Part shown: positions 34,014 to 42,394 of the stretch, piece by piece
Numbering within the stretch: the stretch's first letter is position 1
Layout: each line of letters begins with the position of its first letter
Origin: Bin18 sp965242795
Lineage (GTDB): Bacteria > Desulfobacterota > Binatia > Bin18
Length of the DNA: 64,000 nucleotides
Direction of reading: 5' to 3'
Assembly: GCA_965242795.1 (NCBI GenBank)
Contig: OZ251505.1
Location: forward strand, 620,001 to 684,000
Made by a program: the position numbers and the translations under genes
Notes under the pieces: generated by a model
What the model saw: the letters and a program-made list of their open reading frames with translations, nothing else
What the model was told of the DNA's origin: nothing
Databases searched by the model: none

Positions 34014-34994
34014 GTGCACGACGTCAAGTTCGGCATATTCCTGCCCACCGGAGATTTTGCGGAGGCCAAGAAAGCGGCCCTGCGCGCCGAAAGCGAAGGG
34101 TTCTATTCGGTCTCGATGAGCGATCACTTCTTCACGCCTTTGGGAGACCCCCAAACGCCCCACGTGGAGTGCCTGACCACGCTGACCGCGGTCGCCGCGC
34201 TGACCGAACGCATCCGTTTGGTGCCGTCCGTCGTCGCCGCCTCGTTCCGTACTCCGCCGATGCTGGCCAAGATCGCCTCGACCATCGACCAGGTCAGTCA
34301 AGGCCGTTTCACCCTCGGTTTGGGCGCGGGCTGGAAGCAGGACGAGTACGAGGCGCACGGCTACCCCTATCCCTCAGACGCCGAACGTCTCGCCCAACTG
34401 GCCGAGGCGATTCGGGTCATCAAAGCCATGTGGACCGAGCCCGAGCCCACGTTTCAGGGCACGTATTTCTCGATCCGCAAGGCGTACAACAATCCGCGCC
34501 CCGTGCAGAAACCCCATCCGCCGCTGATGCTCGGCGGCTCGGGCAGCGGCCTGCTCAAGATCGCCGCCGCGGAAGCCGACAGCCTGAACGTCATTCCGCC
34601 GATCTTCAACGGCAAGGACTGGCTGAACGATCCGGTGATGACCTCCACGTTCGACACCGCGGAACTGCGGCGGCGCATCGGCATGTTGCGCGGCTATCTG
34701 GAAGCGCGCGGCCGTGACCCGCACGCCGTCGAGGTGGGCGGCTTGGTGCTGCTGCACCTGACCCGCGACTCCGCGGATCCCGCCCTGGAACAGACCGCAC
34801 GCTTCGTCGGCTTTCCCGACGTCGAGACGGCGCTCCGCTCGCCCCTGCTGCTTATGGGCACGCCGGACAAGGTCAAACGCGACCTGCACGCCCGGATCGA
34901 GGAACTGGGAGTGACCTACCATATCGTGATCCCCGTCTCGGACGAGTCGCGGGAGTTGTTCGTGAAGGAAGTGATGCCCGAGTTCGCGGGCTGA
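34014..34994 (+). CDS. LLM-class F420-dependent oxidoreductase
   Basis: A 326-residue luciferase-like oxidoreductase resembling F420-dependent members: VKFGIFLPTGDFAEAKKAAL, FYSVSMSDHFFTPLGDPQTP, and STIDQVSQGRFTLGLGAGWK followed by DEYEAHGYPYP. The GTG start at 34014 has AGAGGAG upstream. It is followed 55 bases later by the fused CoA-transferase gene, so both may belong to one CoA-ester pathway. F420 versus FMN use cannot be decided here. Confidence 0.88.
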   Translation: MHDVKFGIFLPTGDFAEAKKAALRAESEGFYSVSMSDHFFTPLGDPQTPHVECLTTLTAVAALTERIRLVPSVVAASFRTPPMLAKIASTIDQVSQGRFTLGLGAGWKQDEYEAHGYPYPSDAERLAQLAEAIRVIKAMWTEPEPTFQGTYFSIRKAYNNPRPVQKPHPPLMLGGSGSGLLKIAAAEADSLNVIPPIFNGKDWLNDPVMTSTFDTAELRRRIGMLRGYLEARGRDPHAVEVGGLVLLHLTRDSADPALEQTARFVGFPDVETALRSPLLLMGTPDKVKRDLHARIEELGVTYHIVIPVSDESRELFVKEVMPEFAG

Positions 34995-35049
34995 GCCGCC
35001 ACGACCCGGCATTCGAACCGTGGACGGGCATCGCAAAAGGAGCGCAACC

Positions 35050-37458
35050 GTGAAGGGTCTCGACGGAGTGCACGTACTCGAACTCGGCCATCTGGCGTCC
35101 GCGGCGTACGCGACCAAGCTCATGGCCGATCTGGGCGCCGACGTCGTCAAGGTCGAAGAACCGGACGGCGACGCGGCACGGCAGCGCGGCCCGTTTCCGG
35201 GCGGCACGCCCGACCCGGAACGCAGCGGGCTGTTTCTCTCGCTCAATACGAACAAGCGCAGCGTGACCGTCGATCTCGGACGCGAGCCCGACCGGCTGGC
35301 GCGGCTGGTGCGGTGGGCCGACATCCTGATCCACAACTATCGGCCCGCGCGCATGGCCGAAGTGGGGTTGGATTACGCCCGGTTCCGCGCGATGAACCCG
35401 CGGCTGGTGATGTGCTCGATCACGCCGTTCGGACTCACCGGTCCGTATGCGGATTACAACGCGTGCGATCTGACGGTATCCAATGCGGGCGGCTGGGCGT
35501 GGCTGTCGCCCGGGGCGTCGGACTTTCCCGAATTGCCGCCGCTCAAGGCGTTCGGCCAGCAGACCGCGTATCAGAGCGGGCTGGCCGCCGCGGTCGCCAC
35601 GCTCGGCGCCTATTATCGCGCCCTCGACACCGGCCGCGGGGAGCACATCGACTTGGCCATGCAAGCCTACGTGGCCTCGTTCCTGGAGCAGAGCTTCGTC
35701 CACTATACCTACAGCAACCGCGTGGCCTCGCGGCTGGGCAAGCGGCTGCTCTATCCGTGGGGCATCTACACATGCCGGGACGGCCTCATCTTTCTCGTCG
35801 TGGCCGAGGAAGACCAGTGGGCGCGCCTGCTCGACCTGATGGGCAACCCGGAATGGGGCGGCTGGGAGATTTTCGAGAACGGCATCGAGCGGGCCAAGAA
35901 TCAGGACGTCCTCAAGATGTACCTGGACGAATGGTTCAAGGAACAGACCGTGGCCGAGTTGTTTCGGACCGGCCAGGAGCGGCGCATCTGCTTCGCGCCC
36001 GTGCAGACCATGCGGGAGTTGGCCGACGACCCGCACCTGCACGCGCGCAACTTCTTCGTCGAGGTGGATCACCCGCGCGCCGGACGGCTCACCCATCTCG
36101 GCCCGCCCTACCGACTCCGCGCGCCGTGGTGGAAGATACGCCGACCAGCGCCACAACTCGGCGAGCACAACGCCGAGGTGGACGCCGCGCTTGCCGAATC
36201 CGAACCTGTCCCAGCCAACGCCGCCGCGGCGCCGGCCGGCCACGACCGCCTGCCACTGGCCGGCGTGCGCGTGGTGGACTTCACCTGGGTATGGGCCGGG
36301 CCGTTCGGCACCAAGCATCTCGCCCATCTGGGCGCGGAGGTCATCAAGGTCGAGTCGCACGCGCGCATCGACATCACGCGCCGGCTGCCGATCTACCCGG
36401 AAGGGATGGAAGCCGGCGTCAACCGGTCGGGCATCTTCAACGAGTGGAGCATGGGCAAGAAGAGCCTGCTGCTCAACGTCTCCACGCCCGAGGGCATGCG
36501 GATCGTCAGGGAACTGATCGCCGCGAGTGACGTTGTGGTCGATAATTTCGCGACGGGCGTGATGGACAAGCTCGGCCTGGACTACGACGCCCTCAAGACA
36601 CTCAAGCCCGACATCATCGTCGCCTCGATCTCGGGCTTCGGCCATGCCGGCCCGCGCAAGCACTACATGGGCTACGGGCCGGCCATGGCGCCGGTGAGCG
36701 GCCTGTCTTCGCTCTCCGGCTACGCGGGCGGCACGCCGCAGGAAGTGGGCATTTCGTACGGCGACCCGAACAGCGGCATCCACGCCGCGGCAGCGATCTG
36801 CGCCGCGCTGGCCGCGCGCAAGCGCACCGGCGAAGGCCAATACATCGACGTCTCGCTGTTCGACGCGATGGCCGCGCTCGTCGGCGAAGGCTGGATGGAC
36901 TTTGCCATGAACGGCACGCAGCCGGAGCGCACCGGCAACCGCGATCCCCACATGGCGCCGCACGGCTGTTTCCGCTGCGCCGGTGACGACGCCTGGGTGT
37001 CCATCGCCTGCCCGACGGATGACGAATGGCGCGCCCTCTGCCGCGCGATCGGGCAACCGGAGTTGGCCAACGACGCCCGCTTCCGCACCGCGGCCGGACG
37101 CAAGGCCAACGAAGACGAACTCGAGAAGCTGCTGACCGCCTGGACGAGTCAGCGCGACCGGTGGGAGATCACCAAACTGTTGCAAGCCGCGGGTGTCGCG
37201 GCCTTCCCCTCGCAGAGCGCGGTCGATCTGGCCGGGGACGAAAACCTGGAAGCGCGCGGCGTCTTCTCGCGCCTGGAACACCCGGAAGTCGGCCCACGCC
37301 AGCACATCGGCGTGCCGTGGCTGCTGGCCGAATCGCCCAACGGCGCCCGCTCTCCCGCGCCTCTGCTCGGCCAGCACACGGACGAAATCATGCGCGACGT
37401 ACTAGGCTATGCGCCCGAAGAGATTGCGCGGCTGAAGGAAGCGAAAGTGTTGGATTGA
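35050..37458 (+). CDS. Tandem-fused family III CoA-transferase (CaiB/BaiF type)
   Basis: An 802-residue protein made of two CaiB/BaiF domains. Half 1 (about 1-385) has LMADLGADVVKVEEPDGDAA, FGLTGPYADYNACDL and the catalytic aspartate D201 in GEHIDLAMQAY. Half 2 (about 400-802) has LAHLGAEVIKVESHARID, GFGHAGPRKHYMGYGPAM and D600 in GQYIDVSLFDAM. Single-domain relatives dimerise as interlocked rings, so the fusion probably forms an internal heterodimer. Both halves keep Asp. The GTG at 35050 has AAAAGGAGCG upstream, better than the GTG at 35020. Acid substrate unknown. Confidence 0.9.
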   Translation: MKGLDGVHVLELGHLASAAYATKLMADLGADVVKVEEPDGDAARQRGPFPGGTPDPERSGLFLSLNTNKRSVTVDLGREPDRLARLVRWADILIHNYRPARMAEVGLDYARFRAMNPRLVMCSITPFGLTGPYADYNACDLTVSNAGGWAWLSPGASDFPELPPLKAFGQQTAYQSGLAAAVATLGAYYRALDTGRGEHIDLAMQAYVASFLEQSFVHYTYSNRVASRLGKRLLYPWGIYTCRDGLIFLVVAEEDQWARLLDLMGNPEWGGWEIFENGIERAKNQDVLKMYLDEWFKEQTVAELFRTGQERRICFAPVQTMRELADDPHLHARNFFVEVDHPRAGRLTHLGPPYRLRAPWWKIRRPAPQLGEHNAEVDAALAESEPVPANAAAAPAGHDRLPLAGVRVVDFTWVWAGPFGTKHLAHLGAEVIKVESHARIDITRRLPIYPEGMEAGVNRSGIFNEWSMGKKSLLLNVSTPEGMRIVRELIAASDVVVDNFATGVMDKLGLDYDALKTLKPDIIVASISGFGHAGPRKHYMGYGPAMAPVSGLSSLSGYAGGTPQEVGISYGDPNSGIHAAAAICAALAARKRTGEGQYIDVSLFDAMAALVGEGWMDFAMNGTQPERTGNRDPHMAPHGCFRCAGDDAWVSIACPTDDEWRALCRAIGQPELANDARFRTAAGRKANEDELEKLLTAWTSQRDRWEITKLLQAAGVAAFPSQSAVDLAGDENLEARGVFSRLEHPEVGPRQHIGVPWLLAESPNGARSPAPLLGQHTDEIMRDVLGYAPEEIARLKEAKVLD

Positions 37459-37558
37459 CCGACACCGCCACACCCTTTCCCCTCGTCGGAGAGGGAGAAC
37501 GCGCGGCTCCCTGAGCCATTCGTCGGAGTCGAGAAGAGAAAAGGGGAAGGTGACGACC

Positions 37559-37783
37559 ATGCTGGACTGGTCATCTTGCCCGGGCGTAGAGCGCGTACCC
37601 GGCAGAGTCAGCGGGGCGTGGGTATTCCGCGATACCCGCGTTCCGGTCGAAGCCTTCTTCGAGAATCTGGAAGAGGGAGCAGATATAAACGACTTCCTGG
37701 CATGGTTTCCCGGCATCACGCGACAGCAGGCCGAAGCCGTGCTCCACCATGCCCAGCAGAGCTTGCAGGTCGAGGCATCCTAA
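37559..37783 (+). CDS. DUF433 antitoxin-like protein
   Basis: A 74-residue DUF433 protein with the winged or HTH-type pattern CPGVERVPGRVSGAWVFRDT then RVPVEAFFENLEEGADINDF, and LAWFPGITRQQAEAVLHHA. DUF433 genes are commonly paired with DUF5615 PIN-like genes, as here (six bases apart), and are regarded as antitoxins. I start at the ATG 37559 rather than the GTG at 37550, since family members begin three codons in. Confidence 0.88.
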   Translation: MLDWSSCPGVERVPGRVSGAWVFRDTRVPVEAFFENLEEGADINDFLAWFPGITRQQAEAVLHHAQQSLQVEAS

Positions 37784-37789
37784 GGAGTC

Positions 37790-38107
37790 ATGCGAATTTT
37801 ATTCGATCAGGGAGTCCCCGTTCCGTTACGCCGTTCCCTTCCCGGCCATTCCATCGTCACCGTCTTCGAGAAAAACTGGAACACGATGGAGAACGGAGAA
37901 CTCCTCCTTATGGCGGAACGAGAGGGTTTAGATGTGTTCGTCACGACCGACCAGAACTTGAAATATCAGCAGAACTTGAAGGAGCGGCAGATTGCCATTG
38001 TCGTACTCATGACTACAAGTTGGGCCAGAATCCGACGACAGACCGACATCATTCTTGAAACGATAAATGCGGTGAGGCCGGGTGAATATCACGAAGTAAC
38101 GCTCTAG
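37790..38107 (+). CDS. DUF5615 PIN-like toxin candidate
   Basis: A 105-residue DUF5615 protein: MRILFDQGVPVPLRRSLPGH, NTMENGELLLMAEREGLDVF and TTDQNLKYQQNLKERQIAIV. The family is PIN-like, with Asp in FDQG and TTDQN as candidate metal ligands, and is probably the nuclease toxin partner of the DUF433 protein. Codon use is more AT-rich than its neighbours, which fits a mobile toxin-antitoxin cassette. Confidence 0.87.
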   Translation: MRILFDQGVPVPLRRSLPGHSIVTVFEKNWNTMENGELLLMAEREGLDVFVTTDQNLKYQQNLKERQIAIVVLMTTSWARIRRQTDIILETINAVRPGEYHEVTL

Positions 38108-38132
38108 CTCTGTCTGCGGTGCTGATCAGTCA

Positions 38133-38366
38133 TCACCGATCCGGCCATACTCCTTCACCCGCCCACCCTTCAAGCTCGTCGTTCAGCACGGTCCCGTCGC
38201 AATACCCTGCGCGGTATCGGCGTGTCACGTCTTCCCCATCGTTGCGCATCAAATAGTCGGCTACGGCCTCACGTAAGACGAGGGACCGGCCTCGCGCTCG
38301 AACCGAGGGGTGTCGATCGAACTTGTCGAGGAGGGCTTCGTCGAAGGAGACGTGTATGGTTTTCAT
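38133..38366 (-). CDS. CopG/ribbon-helix-helix protein
   Basis: A 77-residue protein beginning MKTIHVSFDEALLDKFDRHP and SVRARGRSLVLREAVADYL, which fits an N-terminal ribbon-helix-helix DNA-binding fold (beta strand, then two helices). Such proteins are antitoxins or small regulators. No toxin gene lies beside it: downstream is the convergent DUF5615 gene and upstream an NTF2-like gene. It is therefore an orphan antitoxin or a stand-alone regulator. Confidence 0.75.
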   Translation of the reverse strand: MKTIHVSFDEALLDKFDRHPSVRARGRSLVLREAVADYLMRNDGEDVTRRYRAGYCDGTVLNDELEGWAGEGVWPDR

Positions 38367-38404
38367 GAGCGAAGGGATTGTGAAAGCGTCATCGGAGTCC
38401 GTAG

Positions 38405-38818
38405 CTAGGCGAACCGAACCAGGGTGTCGGGGCCGTGGGCGACGACCGTCACGATCTGCCAGACGTCGGCGGTCTTGCGCAACGTGTACGTGGCGCTCAG
38501 GCGTTCGAGTTCTTCGCCGGCCGTGGTATAGCGCACCGCGAGGCCGCTGAATAAGGCGAGCCGGTCGCTCAGTTCCTTGATCTGGACGTCGCGGACTTCG
38601 CTGCGGGCGTAGTGCCGGGCGCGCAGACCGGCGATCACCTGCCCGAACAGGTGTTCGATCTTGGCATCGGTTTCGAGCAGCGTGACGCCCTGGTCGGCGA
38701 TGAACAGGCACGGGGCGCGGTAGAACGGCGCCACGGCCGCGGCGTTGCCCGTGTGGAACGCATCGAGGTAGCGGGCGTAGAAACGGCGGATTTCCGTTTG
38801 GCGGTCTGTCTCGCTCAT
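38405..38818 (-). CDS. NTF2-like (SnoaL-type) protein
   Basis: A 137-residue protein with the alpha+beta cone fold pattern: QTEIRRFYARYLDAFHTGNA, VAPFYRAPCLFIADQGVTLL and RYTTAGEELERLSATYTLRK then VWQIVTVVAH. The Phe-Tyr-x(2)-P segment and final strand pair are typical of SnoaL-like or DUF4440-type proteins, which range from isomerases to calmodulin-kinase association-like folds. No catalytic residues can be assigned. Confidence 0.65.
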   Translation of the reverse strand: MSETDRQTEIRRFYARYLDAFHTGNAAAVAPFYRAPCLFIADQGVTLLETDAKIEHLFGQVIAGLRARHYARSEVRDVQIKELSDRLALFSGLAVRYTTAGEELERLSATYTLRKTADVWQIVTVVAHGPDTLVRFA

Positions 38819-39144
38819 AGGGATCTAGCCTGGCCTCGGATATCGACGAACGGCTCCCAAGGTCTGGAATATCGCGCCCTTTACCAGTTTCGGCGCGGCG
38901 GGTACAAGCCGAAACACGACGAAGCTGCCTCGGTTGGGCTCTCGTGTATGACCTTCGCTCAAAAAGTTCTAGTAAGGAGTAACGCCTCAGCTTGAAGTCT
39001 CCCCGGTCGGCCGCCCCTCCGCCATTCTCGTGCAAACAGAGATCCAGTTGGAGACGTTTTCCTTTCTGCGAAAGTTACACGGGAAAACGTCTATTCCCTT
39101 CCCTCTCCCTCGGATCACGTCCGAGGCAGGTTCTAGCCCTCTCC

Positions 39145-39190
39145 CGCCCCCTTCGAACTTTCGACAGGCTCAGCGACCGGGGAGAGGGGA
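39145..39190 (+). repeat. Family A half-element
   Basis: CTTTCGACAGGCTCAGCGACC is one arm only, in the 433-base gap 38819-39251. Preceding it is a run of GATCACGTCCGAGGCAGGTTC (trimmed here to its first 20 bases GATCACGTCCGAGGCAGGTT), similar in style to text at 33710-33740 (GGATCAAGTCCGGGGCAGG). No gene is visible in the gap. Confidence 0.55.
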
Positions 39191-39251
39191 CCGGAAAAAG
39201 CCGGGCGGTTGATTGCAGATCGAGACACTCCAAAGAAGTAAGGCGAAGCGG

Positions 39252-41627
39252 GTGGAAGCCTTCACGCCGAAGCTGGTCGGCGCGCGCATCAAGCGGCGCG
39301 AAGACGAACGGCTACTCACCGGCCGGGGCGCATACGTCGACGATTACACGCCTGCCGGCCTGCTCCACGCGGCGTTTCTCCGCAGCCCGTACGCGCATGC
39401 GCGGATCGACGGAATCGACGCGGATCAGGCGCGGGCGATGGAGGGCGTGGCCGCGGTGGTGACCGGCCAGCGGATTGCGGAACTCGTCAAACCGGTGCGC
39501 GCCGCGTCCCGGATGCGCGAATATCGGGAGACCGCCTTCCCGCCCCTGGCAGTCGAGAAGGTTCGCTACGTCGGCGAAGCGGTCGCCGTCGTGGTGGCGG
39601 AAAGCCGCTACGTGGCCGAAGACGCCGCGGAACGAATCCAGGTCGAGTACGAGCCGCTTCCCGTGCCGAACGATCCGGTCGAGGCCGCCCGACCCGAGGC
39701 GGCCGTCCTGCATGACGAGGCCGGTACCAACGTGCTGCTGTCGCGCGAATTCGCGCGCGGCGACGTCGATGCCGCATTGGACGGGGCCGCGCTGCGCGTG
39801 CACGGGCGGTTCCGATTCCGGCGCCACGCCGCGGTGTGCATGGAGAGCCGCGGCTGCCTGGCCGATTACGATGCCGGCGCACGGGAGTTGACGTTGCGTT
39901 CGGCCACGCAATGCCCGGGCTTGCTGCGCGACGCGCTGGCCGAGCTGCTCGACCTGCCGGAGCACCGCATTCGGGTCGTGGCCGCGGACGTGGGCGGCGG
40001 CTTCGGTGCGAAGTCGTCACTGTATCCCGAAGAGATCGTGCTGTGCGCCCTCGCCCGGCTGCTCGAACGGCCGATCAAGTGGGTCGGCGATCGGCGCGAA
40101 GACCTGCTGGCCTCGACGCAGGCGTGGGACGAGATCGTCGATGCCGAACTCGCGTTCCACCGCGACGGGACGATTGCCGGGTTGCGGGCCGACGTCACCT
40201 CGGACGTCGGCGCCTACTCGATCTATCCGTGGACGGCCACGGTCGAGCCGATCCAGACGATCAGCTTTCTGTCCGGGCCGTACCGCATGACGCACTACCG
40301 GGCGCGCAACCGCGGCGTGGCGACGTGCAAGGCGCCGATGGGTCCCTATCGCGGCGTGGGCCGCCCGGTCACCACCTTCGTGCTGGAAAGTCTGATGGAT
40401 CGGGCGGCGCGCAGACTGAACGTGGACCCGGCCGAACTCCGGCTCAGAAATTATATCCGGCCCGGCGACTTTCCGTACAAGACGCCGTCCGGCCTTGTCT
40501 GGGATCAGGCCAGCCTGACCGAGTGCATGCACAAGGCGCAGACGGTCTTGGACGTGGACGCGACCCGCGACCGGATTGCCGCGGCACGCGCCCGAGGCCA
40601 CTGGATGGGGCTCGGTTACGCCACGTACATCGAACTGACCGGCGTCGGCTCCGCCATTCCCGTCTCCCCGGGCATGCCGATTGCGACCGGCACCGAGGCC
40701 GCCTTCGTCCGCGTGGACCCGACGGGCAGCGTGACCGCGGCGTTCAGCGTCGCCCCGCAAGGCCAGGGACACGAGACCTCGCTGGCGCAGGTCGTCGCCG
40801 ACGCGCTGGGCGTCGGTCTGGACGCGGTGCGCGTCGTCTGCGGCGACACGGCCATCGCCCCACAGGGAACCGGCACCTACGCCAGCCGCAGCGCGGTACT
40901 GGCCGGCGGCGCGGCCATTCGCGCGGGACAGTCGCTCAAGGACAAGGCGCTCAGGATTGCCGGCCACATGATGGAGACCAACCCGGCCGACCTGGACTTG
41001 CAGGACGGCCGCGTGTTCGTGCGCGCCGACCAGCGCCGCGGCCTGCCGTTCGCGGACGTGGCCAAGACCGCCTACGCCGGCCTGCGCCACCTGCCCCCGG
41101 ACATGGAGCCCGGGCTGGAGGTGACCCGCTTCTACGATCCGTTCTTCGGCACCGCGTCGAGTGCGACGCACGTGGCCCTGGTAGAGGTGGACCCCGAAAC
41201 GTTCCAGGTCGGCGTGGACCGCTACGTCGTGGTCGAAGACTGCGGGCGGATCATCAATCCGGTGATCGTGGACGGACAGGTGCGCGGTGGCGTCGCGCAG
41301 GGGATCGGCGCCGCGCTGTTCGAGGAGGTCGTGTACGACGAGCACGGCCAACTGCTGACCGGCACCTTGATGGATTATCTCGTGCCCACCGCGGCGGACG
41401 TGCCGCCCATCGAAGTGCACCATATCGAGACGCCGTCACCCACCACCTTGGGCGGCTTTCGCGGCATGGGCGAAGGCGGCACGATCGGCGCGCCCGCGGC
41501 CATCGCCAACGCGGTCTCCGACGCCCTGTCCCACCTGGGAATCGAGATCGACGAAATCCCGATCACGCCGGAGCGGCTGTTCCGGCGGGTCCACGCCGCG
41601 CGGACCCGCGAAGCGGAACGTTCGTGA
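39252..41627 (+). CDS. Molybdenum hydroxylase large subunit (xanthine dehydrogenase family)
   Basis: Molybdopterin-binding subunit of the xanthine oxidase family, about 791 residues from the GTG at 39252 (PKLVGARIKRREDERLLTGR follows). The molybdopterin-binding signatures GGGFGAKSSLYPEE and GQGHETSLAQVVAD and the catalytic glutamate motif GMGEGGTIGAP are present. The active-site loop is PMGPYRGVGRP rather than the AYRCSFR of form I CO dehydrogenases, so it is a form II-like hydroxylase of unknown substrate. No FAD- or [2Fe-2S]-subunit gene lies beside it. A TTG at 39213 is an alternative start. Confidence 0.88.
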   Translation: MEAFTPKLVGARIKRREDERLLTGRGAYVDDYTPAGLLHAAFLRSPYAHARIDGIDADQARAMEGVAAVVTGQRIAELVKPVRAASRMREYRETAFPPLAVEKVRYVGEAVAVVVAESRYVAEDAAERIQVEYEPLPVPNDPVEAARPEAAVLHDEAGTNVLLSREFARGDVDAALDGAALRVHGRFRFRRHAAVCMESRGCLADYDAGARELTLRSATQCPGLLRDALAELLDLPEHRIRVVAADVGGGFGAKSSLYPEEIVLCALARLLERPIKWVGDRREDLLASTQAWDEIVDAELAFHRDGTIAGLRADVTSDVGAYSIYPWTATVEPIQTISFLSGPYRMTHYRARNRGVATCKAPMGPYRGVGRPVTTFVLESLMDRAARRLNVDPAELRLRNYIRPGDFPYKTPSGLVWDQASLTECMHKAQTVLDVDATRDRIAAARARGHWMGLGYATYIELTGVGSAIPVSPGMPIATGTEAAFVRVDPTGSVTAAFSVAPQGQGHETSLAQVVADALGVGLDAVRVVCGDTAIAPQGTGTYASRSAVLAGGAAIRAGQSLKDKALRIAGHMMETNPADLDLQDGRVFVRADQRRGLPFADVAKTAYAGLRHLPPDMEPGLEVTRFYDPFFGTASSATHVALVEVDPETFQVGVDRYVVVEDCGRIINPVIVDGQVRGGVAQGIGAALFEEVVYDEHGQLLTGTLMDYLVPTAADVPPIEVHHIETPSPTTLGGFRGMGEGGTIGAPAAIANAVSDALSHLGIEIDEIPITPERLFRRVHAARTREAERS

Positions 41628-41629
41628 AC

Positions 41630-41899
41630 TCAATCGAAAGTTTTTGTCGCTTCGTTGCGGGCACCACTCCGTAACCATTCGGCAACGATCCGGTGCAGAA
41701 CGGCTTCGCCGGTACATCGATACTTCTCCCACCTAGTCCGGTCCTCTTCCATTTCTCGTTCGTACCGCTCCTCCCGGTCGAGGTACTCGAGAATGGCCGT
41801 GCGCATGAGCCGATGGAGAGACTTGGTGCGCCGTTTTCCAAGCTGCATAAGGCGGGAGTGGGTGTGTTCATCGAGTTCGATGCCATGCGTTACCGCCAT
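41630..41899 (-). CDS. RHH antitoxin-like protein (RelB/CopG type)
   Basis: An 89-residue protein with MAVTHGIELDEHTHSRLMQL, KSLHRLMRTAILEYLDREER and GEAVLHRIVAEWLRS, a pattern seen in ribbon-helix-helix antitoxins that usually precede RelE-type toxins. Here no toxin follows: it converges on the molybdenum hydroxylase gene with two bases between the stop codons. Antitoxin orphan, or the toxin has been lost. Confidence 0.72.
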   Translation of the reverse strand: MAVTHGIELDEHTHSRLMQLGKRRTKSLHRLMRTAILEYLDREERYEREMEEDRTRWEKYRCTGEAVLHRIVAEWLRSGARNEATKTFD

Positions 41900-42067
41900 G
41901 TCTTTTCATCCTTACGTTGAACGGCAAGGTCCGCGCCGATATCGTGACGTTTCAAAGCGCCTACAATACGAGGACCGTTTCGACAAGCTCAACGGACTGT
42001 TCCCCGAGCTTTGCCGGGTGAATGCCCCGCCCTGGCTGGTATTTCGCAGTGAGGAGAAGCGTCTCCG

Positions 42068-42098
42068 CTGGATTCCGGCTTTCGCCGGAATGACGAAG
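42068..42098 (-). repeat. Short family B hairpin
   Basis: GGATTCCGGCTTTCGCCGGAATGACG: arms GATTCCGGC and GCCGGAATG, the reverse orientation of the hairpin at 25613. The gap 41900-42394 also holds one family A arm (GTTTCGACAAGCTCAACGG at about 41977) and a further motif TGGGAACGCGGGTCTCTGGC near 42150. No gene is visible in it. Confidence 0.7.
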
Positions 42099-42227
42099 GA
42101 AAGGCAGTCCGCCCGAGGAAAAATTGGGAGTGCCTCACTTAGCCTTTGCTTCCTGGGAACGCGGGTCTCTGGCCCGCCCCACAGGCATCGCCACCGAAAC
42201 CGGCGCCCTGCCCGACCGCGGGGCCGA

Positions 42228-42256
42228 TTGCGGCAGCTTCGGAGGCGGCATAGAAT
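42228..42256 (+). promoter_or_regulatory. Possible sigma-70 promoter for nadA
   Basis: TTGCGG (42228-42233) and TAGAAT (42251-42256) are 17 bases apart. This would give a leader of about 130 bases before nadA. The match is moderate and based on inspection only. Confidence 0.35.
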
Positions 42257-42394
42257 ACCCTCCCTTGAAGCGCGACGTAGGCGGCCGGCGCTCGTGCAAG
42301 GCGTCTCAAGCGTTTGATTTGAAGGAACCTCCCGGAACTTCCGTCATGCCGCAGGCCGTTTTTCGGACGAGCGACCGACGTCCGCACCACTGCC

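Noticed and set aside
39213..39251. TTG start for the molybdenum hydroxylase
   Set aside because: The GTG at 39252 fits the conserved N-terminus and has AAGGCGAAG upstream; the TTG adds 13 unconserved residues.
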